A DNA stretch of 64,000 bases from Xanthomonas sp. Leaf148 (GTDB taxonomy: Bacteria > Pseudomonadota > Gammaproteobacteria > Xanthomonadales > Xanthomonadaceae), in NCBI RefSeq assembly GCF_001423585.1, contig NZ_LMOP01000002.1, positions 1 to 64,000 on the forward strand. Reading direction: 5' to 3'. Made by a program: the position numbers and the translations under genes. The notes under the pieces were generated by a model. The model ran no database searches. It worked only from the letters and a program-made list of their open reading frames with translations, and had not been told where the DNA came from. This document shows, piece after piece, positions 1 through 7,720 of this stretch (position 1 is its first letter; every line of letters begins with the position of its first letter).

Positions 1-1659
1 AATCCCGCATACAGCGCGGCGTATGAGGCCAAACAGCAATGGGGCATTGGCGGCGACTACAGCCGAGCGTTGCAGGCGGTGACGACGGCATTGGTCGGCG
101 GCGTCTCCGGCCAAGGCGCCGGCCAGGTCGCCAGCAACGCATTGGCACCGTACGCTGCGCAGCTGATCGGCAAGACTTTCGACCAGAACCATGGCAGCAA
201 TCCAAACGCGGCATTGCAGTTGGTGTCGCATGCGGTGCTTGGCGCGGTACTTGCCGAGGTAAACGGCGCATCCATGACCGGCGGCGCGTTGGCAGGGGCC
301 GGTGGTGAGTTGGCGGCAAAGTACTTGACCCAAACCCTTTACGGCGATGATCCGCGTGCCATCGACCCGGTAACCGGTAAGTTCAATCCGAACCTGCTGC
401 CGGAACAGGACAAGCAGATGCTGGTGGCTCTGTCGCAGGCAGTTGGGGCGATCGCTGGTGGATTAGCTGGTGGCAGCCTAAATGATTCGGTTATTGGTGC
501 AAACATCGCTAAAAATGCTGTGGAAAACAATTGGCTATCACGCGAAGAAATTAATGCAGCAGATGTGTTACGCAACGCATGCGATAAAGCCGGAGGGAAC
601 GTCCAGGCTTGTAAAGACGGAATTACAAGAGAAGTAGATGCGATCGATGTCGCAAGAGAAAAGGAATGGATCGCTTATCAAAGCTCGGTGGCTCAGGAAA
701 TGGGTCAAGACTACATGGCAGGGGCTGGCTGGACCCGCGAGGAGTATAAGGTTGAGCAATTAAGCAGGCAGAGTACCTACTGGACGGGAACGGCAATTAC
801 GGAGGAACAAGCAATATTCTCTGGGTATGGCCCCGCGCAAGATCTAGATTATCTGGTCCGTAGCACTGGTAACAGCGCCCTCAAGCTTGGGGCATTTTTT
901 GCTCGGCCCGGCGGTTATGTAGGTCTAGATCTGGTGAAAGGCACTTGGAGCGGATTACTTGGCGCAGGGAATGCGATAAGAAATTATTCACAAGCGCCGC
1001 TGCCAGGCCTGTATATGCAGTACGGAATAAGTCAGTCGCTGACCATGACCGCGGAGGAGCGCGCTCAACTTCTTGTTGCTACTGCGGCAGGTTTAGTTGC
1101 TGAAGGAGCCATATCAAAAGTGGTGAAATTTCCTGACGCGGTGCCGGATAAAGTCAGGCCAGTTGATAAGGGGGGGAGCTCCCCTTTCAATAGGGATGCG
1201 AAACGAGAGCCGGCAATTGCTGGCTGGGACACAGATAGTGAGGCAGGTACACCTCCCGTCATTCGGTCTAATGGCGAAGCAGACGCAGCAGGCGGCTCAA
1301 AGCTACGCGCCGACCTAGCTGCGAGGGAGCTTAGCTCGATTGCCGACCAAGACGTCCGGCTGAAGGAAGCCATGGCTGGAAGCGGGACGAGCAACCCAAA
1401 TTTCGGTATTGGCAGTGCAACTGCCTTGGAAGCAGATCGGTTGGGTATGACGTGGGTCGGTGCTGGTGCAAGACCCTTTTCCGACGGGACAGGATGGACG
1501 AGTGCTGATGGTACGAGAGTCTATAGGCCGCCTACTGCTAAACCTAATTCAGAAAAGGCTACGACAGGAACTCAAGCAAATTTTGAAAGGTATGAAATAG
1601 ATTCCGGCGGGAAAAGGAGTAAGATATCAAATGGGCATCTAAACATAAATTTAAACTGA
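1..1659 (+). CDS. Filamentous haemagglutinin/CdiA-type polymorphic toxin, C-terminal part (5' end outside window)
   Basis: The frame is open from base 1, so only the last 552 codons are present. The first ~170 residues are Ala/Gly-rich, as in the pre-toxin region of two-partner-secreted contact-inhibition proteins. A VENN motif lies at codons 174-177 (bases 520-531), the usual boundary before the variable toxic tip. From about base 480 the codon use becomes visibly more AT-rich than the upstream part, as expected of an exchangeable C-terminal cassette. The ~375 residues after VENN include a Gly/Thr-rich tail ending NGHLNINLN; I do not recognise its enzymatic class. A run of seven G (1170-1176) lies inside the variable part. 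An immunity gene follows after 8 bp. Family and role are well supported; the toxin activity is unknown. Confidence 0.85.
   Translation, partial: NPAYSAAYEAKQQWGIGGDYSRALQAVTTALVGGVSGQGAGQVASNALAPYAAQLIGKTFDQNHGSNPNAALQLVSHAVLGAVLAEVNGASMTGGALAGAGGELAAKYLTQTLYGDDPRAIDPVTGKFNPNLLPEQDKQMLVALSQAVGAIAGGLAGGSLNDSVIGANIAKNAVENNWLSREEINAADVLRNACDKAGGNVQACKDGITREVDAIDVAREKEWIAYQSSVAQEMGQDYMAGAGWTREEYKVEQLSRQSTYWTGTAITEEQAIFSGYGPAQDLDYLVRSTGNSALKLGAFFARPGGYVGLDLVKGTWSGLLGAGNAIRNYSQAPLPGLYMQYGISQSLTMTAEERAQLLVATAAGLVAEGAISKVVKFPDAVPDKVRPVDKGGSSPFNRDAKREPAIAGWDTDSEAGTPPVIRSNGEADAAGGSKLRADLAARELSSIADQDVRLKEAMAGSGTSNPNFGIGSATALEADRLGMTWVGAGARPFSDGTGWTSADGTRVYRPPTAKPNSEKATTGTQANFERYEIDSGGKRSKISNGHLNINLN
1075..1260 (+). 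repeat. Toxin-gene segment duplicated at 3552-3738 (master copy)
   Basis: These 186 bp of the toxin C-terminal region recur almost exactly at 3552-3738. Differences seen by eye are two substitutions and one extra G (7 G here, 8 G there). This copy is in frame with the rest of the toxin gene, so it is the functional one. Confidence 0.9.
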
Positions 1660-1667
1660 GATTAATT

Positions 1668-2027
1668 ATGAAGGCTAGATTGTTCGGACTCCATGCAGAT
1701 ACTTGGGACCTCAAGAAAGACCAACCTGACGATCCAAGTTGTTTTATTGAGCAGCTAAGGGCAGTAATTGGCCCCGAAGATTTTGAAGGAGGGGATGATT
1801 TCTTTATCGATGTATGTACTGCGGATTGGATAAAGAAGAAAAATTACGGAATAAAGTGGGGTCGATTTATGTTAATTGTTGATAGATATAATTATGAAGA
1901 AATATATGGATTTATATCAGAATATATTGGGAAATTTGAAGAGGCCAGCTGGAATGAGCTTGCAACTAAGTTGTCTCGTGTGATGTCTTGGGAGTTCGAG
2001 GATTATGTCGATTTTAAAGAAAGTTAA
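1668..2027 (+). CDS. Imm8-family immunity protein for the upstream toxin
   Basis: A 119-residue acidic cytoplasmic protein with no signal peptide. The N-terminal pattern (MKARLFGLHADT..., then FIEQLRAVIGPE, then FFIDVCTADW) fits my recollection of the immunity protein 8 family. It starts 8 bp after the toxin stop codon and has the same low-GC composition as the toxin tip, which is the normal toxin/immunity arrangement. It should bind and neutralise the toxin delivered by sister cells. The family call is from pattern recall; the immunity role is inferred mainly from position. Confidence 0.75.
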   Translation: MKARLFGLHADTWDLKKDQPDDPSCFIEQLRAVIGPEDFEGGDDFFIDVCTADWIKKKNYGIKWGRFMLIVDRYNYEEIYGFISEYIGKFEEASWNELATKLSRVMSWEFEDYVDFKES

Positions 2028-2404
2028 AATTATGTTGGTGTTAACTTTCAATTCCTGATTAGTCCAGAAAACCGTCATTAGTTGCAGGATCTGCATTGCA
2101 TAGCGTACGCGCTTAATCTACCTGAAGCCGATGAGCTGGCGTTATAGCGTCAATGGCGCCGGCGGCATCGCGATGGGCACGCCGGACAGGTGCGCGCCCA
2201 GCTGCAGCCCGCTCACCCTCCAGTCCACCGGTGGCAACTATTTGAGCTCAGCAGCGAGGCCACCCATCTTGGCACCACCGTGCAGTGCGTGGGTAGCGCG
2301 GTGCGGGCGGCAGGCAGTGGATGCGCCAAAATCGAATACCGTAAACGGCTTGAATAAATTTTATACCATGAAAAACAAGCAACTTAAGATAATTGATTTT
2401 TTAA
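2028..2404 (+). other. Degenerate stretch between toxin/immunity cassettes
   Basis: 377 bases without a credible intact gene. The part 2110-2340 is GC-rich like the core genome, and the flanks are AT-rich. An open frame runs through 2131-2445 but its translation matches nothing I recognise and it changes composition half way. A short in-frame start with a Lys-rich beginning (ATG at 2368) could be the old start of the downstream immunity gene displaced by a frameshift. Best read as recombination debris. Confidence 0.5.
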
Positions 2405-2737
2405 ATGGCCATAATCATGGTCCTCGAAATTCAAAGCGGCGTTAATTTAATTGACTTAAGCTTGATGCTTGATAAGCTAAACAATTATTACCATTATGAA
2501 GGTGGAATTATATTTGGGAATTTCAACGCTTCAGATTCCCGATTTGTTTGTCGTTGCAGTGAGAAGCCTGAACCTTTAGTTGCTGAAGGAATAGATTTCC
2601 CGTGGTTAGTAGGGATTACCGGCAGTTTTCATTGCAGGGCAGACTCGCTAAGCCAGAGTCGCGAAGACGTTGAAAGTTTTCTTAAATTTCTTGACGCCAG
2701 CAATCTGTGGAATTTTGTACTTTCTTTCCGATACTAA
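2405..2737 (+). CDS. Orphan immunity-like small protein
   Basis: A 110-residue low-GC ORF with no assignable family. It is soluble and acidic, with no signal peptide. It contains a pattern (YYHYEGGIIFGNF, later RFVCR and FHCRAD) that reads like a compact alpha/beta immunity protein. It lies one cassette downstream of the active toxin pair, and no matching toxin tip precedes it, as is usual for orphan immunity genes kept in CdiA loci. The annotated start (ATG 2405) has no good Shine-Dalgarno. An upstream ATG at 2368 in another frame suggests a possible frameshift near 2400. Function is inferred from context only. Confidence 0.5.
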   Translation: MAIIMVLEIQSGVNLIDLSLMLDKLNNYYHYEGGIIFGNFNASDSRFVCRCSEKPEPLVAEGIDFPWLVGITGSFHCRADSLSQSREDVESFLKFLDASNLWNFVLSFRY

Positions 2738-2879
2738 GATGTATATACCATCCGTAATGTGACGCGGATGCAGATTTTAAAGGAATGGTGACGTGTGCTT
2801 GACTGACCTCCTCCCGGCAACTTGGACCAGCCAGAACTAGAAGGTTCGGCCAAGCTCAGGCCCAAGGAGGCCCGTCGCC

Positions 2880-3146
2880 ATGAAGAAGTCGAAGTTTACC
2901 GAAGAGCAAATTGCATTCGTTCTGAAGCAGGCCGAGACCGGTACGGCGATCGAGGAAATTTGCCGCAAGATGGGCATCAGCCAGACCACGTTCTATGCGT
3001 GACGCAAGAAGTTCCGTGGGCTCGGCGTTGCCGAACTGCGACGTCTACGCCAGCTTGAGGAAGAGAGCCGCAAGCTCAAGCAGCTAGTGGCCGATCTGAG
3101 CCTGAAAAAAGTGATGTTGCAGGATGTGCTGTCAAAAAAGTTCTAA
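2880..3146 (+). pseudogene. IS3-family transposase orfA with nonsense codon
   Basis: 88 codons starting MKKSKFTEEQ, with the helix-turn-helix of IS3 orfA (EEICRKMGIS) and a leucine-zipper-like region (LRRLRQLEEE). Codon 41 (3000-3002) is TGA where this family has Trp (TGG), a single-base nonsense change. The rest of the frame to TAA at 3144 is intact. Confidence 0.85.
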
Positions 3147-3151
3147 GGCCC

Positions 3152-3551
3152 ATGCAGCGCAAAGCGCTCTTGGGCCATCTGGTTGACCGGTATCGGGTTG
3201 GAATTCGTCGGTCGTGCGCGGTCGTCAAGCAAAGTCGCTCGGCATCGTATTACCAGCCTCGGGATAATGATGATGCGCCACTGCTTCGACGGATAGAACA
3301 GATCGCAGCCGCCCGGGTCCGTTATGGTTTCTGGCGGATCTACGTGCTGTTGCGGCGGGAAGGCTGGAAGGCCAGCCACAAGCGTGTGTATCGACTGTAC
3401 TACCAGGCCGACCTTAAAACGTCCGCGCCGCCGCAAGGCTGCGGCCCATCGCCTGGAGCGCACGGTGCTGACCGGTCCCAATCAAGTCTGGAGCATGGAT
3501 TTCGTGGCCGATACGTTATTCGACGGGCGCCGTTTCCGGGCGCTTACCATC
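3152..3551 (+). pseudogene. IS3-family transposase orfB, frameshifted and truncated
   Basis: The first ~90 codons read in one frame (HTH_21-like region, RVRYGFWRIYVLLRREGWK). Then the frame shifts near 3415-3440, and the start of the rve/DDE domain (VWSMDFVADTLFDGRRF) reads in another. Only the first catalytic Asp is present; the second Asp and the Glu are lost because the gene ends at 3551 in a fusion with toxin-gene sequence. Confidence 0.85.
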
Positions 3552-3738
3552 GTTGCTACTGCGGCAGGTTTAGTTGCTGAAGGAGCTATATCAAAATTGG
3601 TGAAATTTCCTGACGCGGTGCCGGATAAAGTCAGGCCAGTTGATAAGGGGGGGGAGCTCCCCTTTCAATAGGGATGCGAAACGAGAGCCGGCAATTGCTG
3701 GCTGGGACACAGATAGTGAGGCAGGTACACCTCCCGTC
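3552..3738 (+). repeat. Second copy of toxin-gene segment (see 1075-1260), frameshifted
   Basis: 187 bp nearly identical to 1075-1260. A G8 run (3647-3654) replaces G7 and breaks the frame. It is joined on the left to an IS3 orfB and on the right to a 25-bp tandem repeat, so it carries no gene of its own. Confidence 0.9.
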
Positions 3739-3740
3739 GC

Positions 3741-3790
3741 GATAACGGGGTCAGGTTCACTTATCGATAACGGGGTCAGGTTCACTTATC
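3741..3790 (+). repeat. 25-bp direct repeat, two perfect tandem copies
   Basis: The unit begins GATAACGGGGTCAGGTTCAC; the copies are 3741-3765 and 3766-3790. It sits exactly at the junction between the duplicated toxin segment and a haemagglutinin fragment, so it is a recombination scar or part of a dispersed repeat. Confidence 0.85.
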
Positions 3791-3796
3791 AGGTGC

Positions 3797-3889
3797 GCCG
3801 GTGTCGACTTTGCCACCAGCGAGAGCATCTTCAATAGCCATAATCAAACATCGCTTGGCTCGACGATCACTGGTGGCGGCAACGTCGGT
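3797..3889 (+). pseudogene. Fragment of haemagglutinin-repeat region
   Basis: In frame from 3797 this reads as about 31 codons with the pattern GVDFATSESIFNSHNQTSLG followed by STITGGGNVG, typical of the repeat part of FhaB/CdiA exoproteins. It runs into a stop at 3896. It is a displaced piece of a large exoprotein gene and cannot be expressed as such. Confidence 0.7.
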
Positions 3890-4169
3890 GATCGATGACC
3901 TGTACCGCGATGGAGTAAAAATTGGATCTATAAGTACTGCAGATGCAGTTCGATATGAAATGAGAACAGGTGAACTGGTTGGCGGAAAATCGCATTCACA
4001 GAAAGCAAAGGACTATACTAAAGTACTCCAGCGATGGTCAAAATAAAATCCTGAGACCTTTCATGAGGGATCTGCAGTAAATATGGGTTCAGCTGCGAAG
4101 TTGGCAGTAGATAGAGATTTAGTTGCAAAGGTGATCAAAGATATGCAGAATTTACTTAAAGGAGATTAA
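3888..4169 (+). pseudogene. Displaced toxin C-terminal tail with nonsense codon
   Basis: An AT-rich reading frame starting near GTG 3888 (VIDDLYRDGVKIG, later ELVGGKSHSQKAKDY) runs to TAA at 4044-4046. It then continues in the same frame to TAA at 4167 with an equally protein-like end (LVAKVIKDMQNLLKGD). The continuity of frame and composition on both sides argues that the stop at 4044 is a nonsense mutation in a former toxin tip. The last codons carry the Shine-Dalgarno of the next gene, as in genuine toxin/immunity pairs. The toxin class is not recognised. Confidence 0.65.
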
Positions 4170-4170
4170 A

Positions 4171-4533
4171 TTGGATTGTTATGATTTTTATTTGAAATTC
4201 ATTGAAAATCTATCGCCAAGAGATTACTTGTCGAGTTTAAATGGGTGGGAGGGCGATATTCCATGGGTCGTGATATTTTCGTCGCTTGGAAGGTATTTTG
4301 CGAATGATTTCCCCGTATTGAACGAGGAAAAAAAGGATAACATTTTCTCGTTAATAAAATTGGCTATGGAAAAGGAAAACAGCCTATCCACTTCTGTTGC
4401 GACGGGACTTTTGGAAGCGTTACACAAGGCTTCAATGAGAAATGGCTTGCCAGGCAATGAATTAATTGATCGTCTCGATATGGAATCTTCCCGATACCTG
4501 GCAGCTTGGGTAGAGTGGTCAGGATTGAAGTAA
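4171..4533 (+). CDS. Immunity-like protein paired with the broken toxin tail
   Basis: 120 residues, low GC, cytoplasmic, mostly helical by composition, with no family assigned. It begins with TTG at 4171, one base after the stop of the toxin tail. AAAGGAG at 4158-4164 is well spaced as ribosome binding site, which decides the start. Position and composition point to the cognate immunity protein of the inactivated toxin, retained after the toxin died. Confidence 0.6.
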   Translation: MDCYDFYLKFIENLSPRDYLSSLNGWEGDIPWVVIFSSLGRYFANDFPVLNEEKKDNIFSLIKLAMEKENSLSTSVATGLLEALHKASMRNGLPGNELIDRLDMESSRYLAAWVEWSGLK

Positions 4534-4597
4534 TCCAAGGAGGACTTATCTTGCTACATCGACGTCTTTGGTCTAGGGTGTGTTATTAACTTTGAAG

Positions 4598-4655
4598 TGT
4601 CGACTCTCCGAAATTCAATGCCAGCTAAGACTAGAGATCTGCGGTTGATGATATC
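4598..4655 (+). repeat. Short IS-end-like relic, related to 8703-8760
   Basis: Starts TGTCGACTCTCCG and ends near GCGGTTGATG. It resembles the segment at 8703-8760, which adjoins the tail of an IS3 orfB. The intergenic space 4534-4647 holds nothing else recognisable. Confidence 0.5.
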
Positions 4656-5180
4656 TTCCCTATAATTTGTGCCAGCCAAAACTGGAGGATTCGGCGAAAA
4701 TCAGGCTTAAAGAGACCCATGGTCATGAAAGAAAGTCGAAGTTCACCGAAGAGTAGATCCCAATTGCCCTGAAGCAGACTAAGACCGGGACGACGGTCGA
4801 GGCGATTTGCCGCAAGATGGGCATTAGCTAATCCACCTTCTACGCTTGGCACAAGAGGTTTAGCGGGCTAGGCGTGTCCGAACTGCGCCGGCTACGCCAG
4901 CTTGAAGAAGAGAACCGCAAGTTCAAGCAGTTGGTCGCCGATCTGAGCCTGGACAAGGTCATGCCGCAGGAAGTGCTGTCAAAAAAGCTCTCAGGCCCAC
5001 GTAGCGCGAGACTCTTTTGGACCATGTGGTCTATCGGGATCAAGTTGGATTTCGTCGGGCTGGCTCGGTCGTCAAGCAAAGTCGATCGGCTTAGTGTTAC
5101 CAGCCTCTGGACAATGACGATGAGCTATTGCTCGACGGATCGAAGAGACTGCGGCCGTAAGGGTCCGCTATGGTTTCTGG
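4648..5180 (+). mobile_element. Heavily decayed IS3-family (IS407-like) relic, copy 2
   Basis: Homologous to 2804-3340. The same pre-orfA leader is present (GCCAGCC...), then an orfA at 4725 that is frameshifted in its third codon and has several in-frame stops, then the zipper part (LRQLEEENRK at about 4890-4925) and a decayed start of orfB. Nothing functional remains. 5181-5283 shows no feature. Confidence 0.8.
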
Positions 5181-5343
5181 TTAATCTAAATAATATTGCG
5201 GCGGGCCCGAGTAAAGACGGCACAGCGCTTAGAACTGCCAAGGATGTGAGGGCCATTACTTGAAAAAAAATCTAGCGGGGTACTGAAGCGTCCTCGTTAA
5301 CTCGATCCACTTGGAAGCAGAGTTCCATCCCAAGGAGCTCTGT

Positions 5344-5610
5344 ATGAAGAAGTCGAAGTTCACCGAAGAACAGATGGTTCGGATCCTCAAAGAAGTCGAG
5401 GCCGGTGCAAGGGTTGGTGAGACCTGCCGCAAGCACGGGATCAGCGAGCCGACCTATTACGTCTGGAAGGCCAAGTACGCCGGCATGGAGGTGTCGCAGT
5501 TGCGGCATCTAAAGGATGTGGAAGCCGAGTTAGCCCGGATGAAGCGCATTTATGCCGAGTTGGCATTGGATCACCACGCGCTCAAGGACGTGCTGTCGCG
5601 AAAAGGTTGA
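5344..5610 (+). CDS. IS3-family transposase orfA
   Basis: 88 residues starting MKKSKFTEEQ, with the IS3 helix-turn-helix (GETCRKHGISEPTYYVWKAK) and a heptad region (LKDVEAELARMKR) for dimerisation. ATG 5344 is preceded by AAGGAG (5332-5337), which favours it over the in-frame start at 5311. It overlaps orfB by 4 bp, as in IS3 elements that make the full transposase by frameshifting. Confidence 0.85.
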   Translation: MKKSKFTEEQMVRILKEVEAGARVGETCRKHGISEPTYYVWKAKYAGMEVSQLRHLKDVEAELARMKRIYAELALDHHALKDVLSRKG

Positions 5611-6442
5611 GCCAGGCTCGTCGACTTGAATTGAGTCTGACCATGCAAACTACTCACGGCTTCAGTGCCCGTCGAGCTGATCGGGTGCTGCAGCTGTCCC
5701 GATCTGCACGGCATTACCGTCCGCGCCAGCGCGACGATGGCCCGCTCATCGCCGCAATCGAGGCGCATTTGAAGGACAACCCCGGCCACGGTTTTGACCT
5801 GCTGATGGATTGGGCATTGCGACCGCAGGGCTGGGGCAAGACCTGCGCCTGGCGGGTCTACACCGCGCTGAAGCTCAACCTTCCACGTCGCGGCAAGCGC
5901 CGATTGCCTGACCGCATCCGCGCGCCGCTGGAGATCCCGCAAGCGGCAAACCACACGTGGTCGGCGGACTTCATGTCCGATGCCTTGTGGTCTGGACGCC
6001 GCTTCCGCACCTTCAACATCAACGATGACTTCAATCGCGAATCGATGAAGATCGAAATCGACACCAGCCTGCCCTCGGCACGGGTCATCCGGCACTGGAC
6101 GAATTGGTCGAGCTGCGTGGTGCTCCAAGGCGACTGCGCCTGGACAACGGCCCGGAGTTCATCAGCGCTGCGCTCAGGCAGTGGGCACAGCAGCATGGCG
6201 TCACCCTGATCCACATCCAGCCCGGCAAACCTACCCAGAACGCCTACATCGAACGCTTCAACCGCACCTTCCGCACCGAAGTACTGGACCGATTCGTGTT
6301 CACCACGCTCGACGAGGTTCGGCGCATGGCAGAGGACTGGCGTCATCGATACAACCACCAACGGCCACATCGATCACTCGGCGGCTTGCCACCCATCCGC
6401 TTCGCAATGGCACAATCAACAACCACCTCTACTTCTGAGTGA
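5607..6442 (+). pseudogene. IS3-family transposase orfB with one frameshift
   Basis: The DDE triad is present (Asp in WSADFMSD, Asp in LDNGPEF, Glu in NAYIERFN), but the gene reads in two frames. At about 6090-6100 one base is missing, after SLPSARVIR, and the remainder (VELRGAPRRLRLDNG... to the stop at 6442) is shifted. Otherwise full length. Unless this is a sequencing error, the element cannot transpose by itself. Confidence 0.85.
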
Positions 6443-6503
6443 CTCGAAGAATCGAGGACGCTTCAGAGTTGGGTTACTCACCGTAACACTCGACAATCCT
6501 TGG

Positions 6504-6608
6504 CCGGATGGAGCGAAGCGCATTCCGTGGCTCTGTGCGCGCGAACGATGCAACGCACTTGCTGATGTCATGCACCAACAGCCTCGGATTGCGCTTTGCT
6601 CCATCCGG
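6504..6608. repeat. Inverted repeat with 24-bp arms (palindromic intergenic element)
   Basis: The arms 6504-6527 (CCGGATGGAGCGAAGCGCA...) and 6585-6608 are inverted complements with about two mismatches, separated by 57 bp. It looks like a REP/MITE-type dispersed palindrome and may also act as a terminator for the minus-strand gene ending at 6641. Confidence 0.7.
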
Positions 6609-6640
6609 GCTACAGCCTCAGGGCATCCCAAGCTCCCGCA

Positions 6641-7690
6641 TCATGGTGCCGCAGTGCAACTCGGAAAGTCCTTGAGATAATCTGCGAGCGAAGCCATCCC
6701 CACGCTCGTGCGCAGCGCGTCCACATCACCGCTGCCATCAAGCGGCTGCGCCACACGCTTTCCGTCGACGCACGTCACCTGCGTGCCGTAACGCTGCGTG
6801 CCGGTCAACTTAAGCATCACCCGATCATGTAGGAAAGCATACTGACGGGGCAGGGCACGACCCTCGTAACTCCGCTGCAGGGCCTGCAGCGCGTCGTACT
6901 GCAGCTCAGGGCGATGGTCGCCGTGCTGCACGAGCGCCCACAGTTGCTGCTGCATGTCCTCGCTGATCCTCGGCGGCGCAGGCCAACCTCCGTAGCGGGC
7001 AATCTGCTCCTGGGCGTACAGGATATTGCTGTCGTCCAGTAAGCGCAGGTCCGCCTCGAGCGCAAATGCATATAAGGCAAACGTGGGAGTGCCGATCGCT
7101 TCCTCACCATGACCCGGTAGCGAATCAAAGGCGTATCTCAACACTTGATCCTGTGCGAATCGACGCCCAAGCTCCTTGGCATCCTTGGCATCCTTGGCAT
7201 CCTTGGTGGCGGAATCCACATCGTCACGGACTTTGTGAACGGCATCGACCGAGGTTGCGACTTGCCGATACGTAGCCACATAGGGCTGCGCCTGCCGCGC
7301 GGCAGTAGCAAACGCGTCCAATGAAGCAGCATCAGCTGCCGTGGCCTCGGCGCTGACTACCAGCGCGCATCGATGGTTGCCATAGCACCCGCGCGGCAGC
7401 GCCGACGCATCCACGCCACGGTCCGCAAACGCTTTTCGCAGACGTTGTGTCTCCGCCTCGCTTGCCGGACCTCGCGCCCACGCGAGCAGCGAATCCCATC
7501 GCGCACGCTCGGCCGCGTCGGCGGAGAACCGAGGAGCAACCCACTGCAGCGATGCAAGATCAACCACCGCATCCGACGGGACCTGCTCCAGCAGCACGGG
7601 CGCAGCGGCGGTAGCGCTGACCGGCAAACTGCTGCCGGTCAGCATCACGACCACACCCATGCGAAACAATAACGACGCTCCATCATTCAT
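6641..7690 (-). CDS. Secreted protein with DUF6624-like C-terminal domain
   Basis: 349 residues. The N-terminus (MNDGASLLFRMGVVVMLTG then SLPVSATAAA) is a likely signal peptide, with a second possible start at 7660. The central part contains a Lys-Asp-Ala repeat encoded by three exact 9-bp copies (7173-7199). The last ~130 residues (QYDALQALQ, PRQYAFLHDRV, QRYGTQV) have the pattern I associate with DUF6624. Four cysteines including a CYGNHRC pair suggest an oxidised extracytoplasmic fold. It lies 30 bp downstream of the double-glycine peptide on the same strand, so the two are probably one transcript. Activity unknown. Confidence 0.75.
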   Translation of the reverse strand: MNDGASLLFRMGVVVMLTGSSLPVSATAAAPVLLEQVPSDAVVDLASLQWVAPRFSADAAERARWDSLLAWARGPASEAETQRLRKAFADRGVDASALPRGCYGNHRCALVVSAEATAADAASLDAFATAARQAQPYVATYRQVATSVDAVHKVRDDVDSATKDAKDAKDAKELGRRFAQDQVLRYAFDSLPGHGEEAIGTPTFALYAFALEADLRLLDDSNILYAQEQIARYGGWPAPPRISEDMQQQLWALVQHGDHRPELQYDALQALQRSYEGRALPRQYAFLHDRVMLKLTGTQRYGTQVTCVDGKRVAQPLDGSGDVDALRTSVGMASLADYLKDFPSCTAAP

Positions 7691-7720
7691 GTCACAAACC
7701 GTAAGGGAGGGCGTACTGCG

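Larger units (their letters stand above)
2804..3551 (+). mobile_element. Truncated IS3-family (IS407-like) insertion sequence, copy 1
   Basis: Holds an orfA with an in-frame stop and an orfB with a frameshift. orfB is cut off at 3551, where the sequence switches to a copy of the upstream toxin gene. No right inverted repeat is present. The left end is placed near 2804 by similarity to the relic at 4648. The element is dead. Confidence 0.8.
5284..6465 (+). mobile_element. IS3-family insertion sequence with both inverted repeats, copy 3
   Basis: A 13-bp perfect terminal inverted repeat (TGAAGCGTCCTCG at 5284-5296; its complement at 6453-6465) bounds a 1182-bp element with orfA and orfB in the standard overlapping order. 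I see no matching 3-5 bp target duplication, so the element was probably not inserted here as a unit or its flank has been rearranged. It is of a different subgroup from the two relics upstream. Confidence 0.85.

Noticed and set aside
2131-2445. 104-codon ORF between toxin cassettes
   Set aside because: Composition switches from GC-rich to AT-rich in the middle and overlaps the better candidate at 2405; likely debris.
3801-4046. 81-codon ORF as an intact gene
   Set aside because: Its first third is an out-of-frame haemagglutinin fragment and the rest is the broken toxin tail; it is a chimera of two relics.
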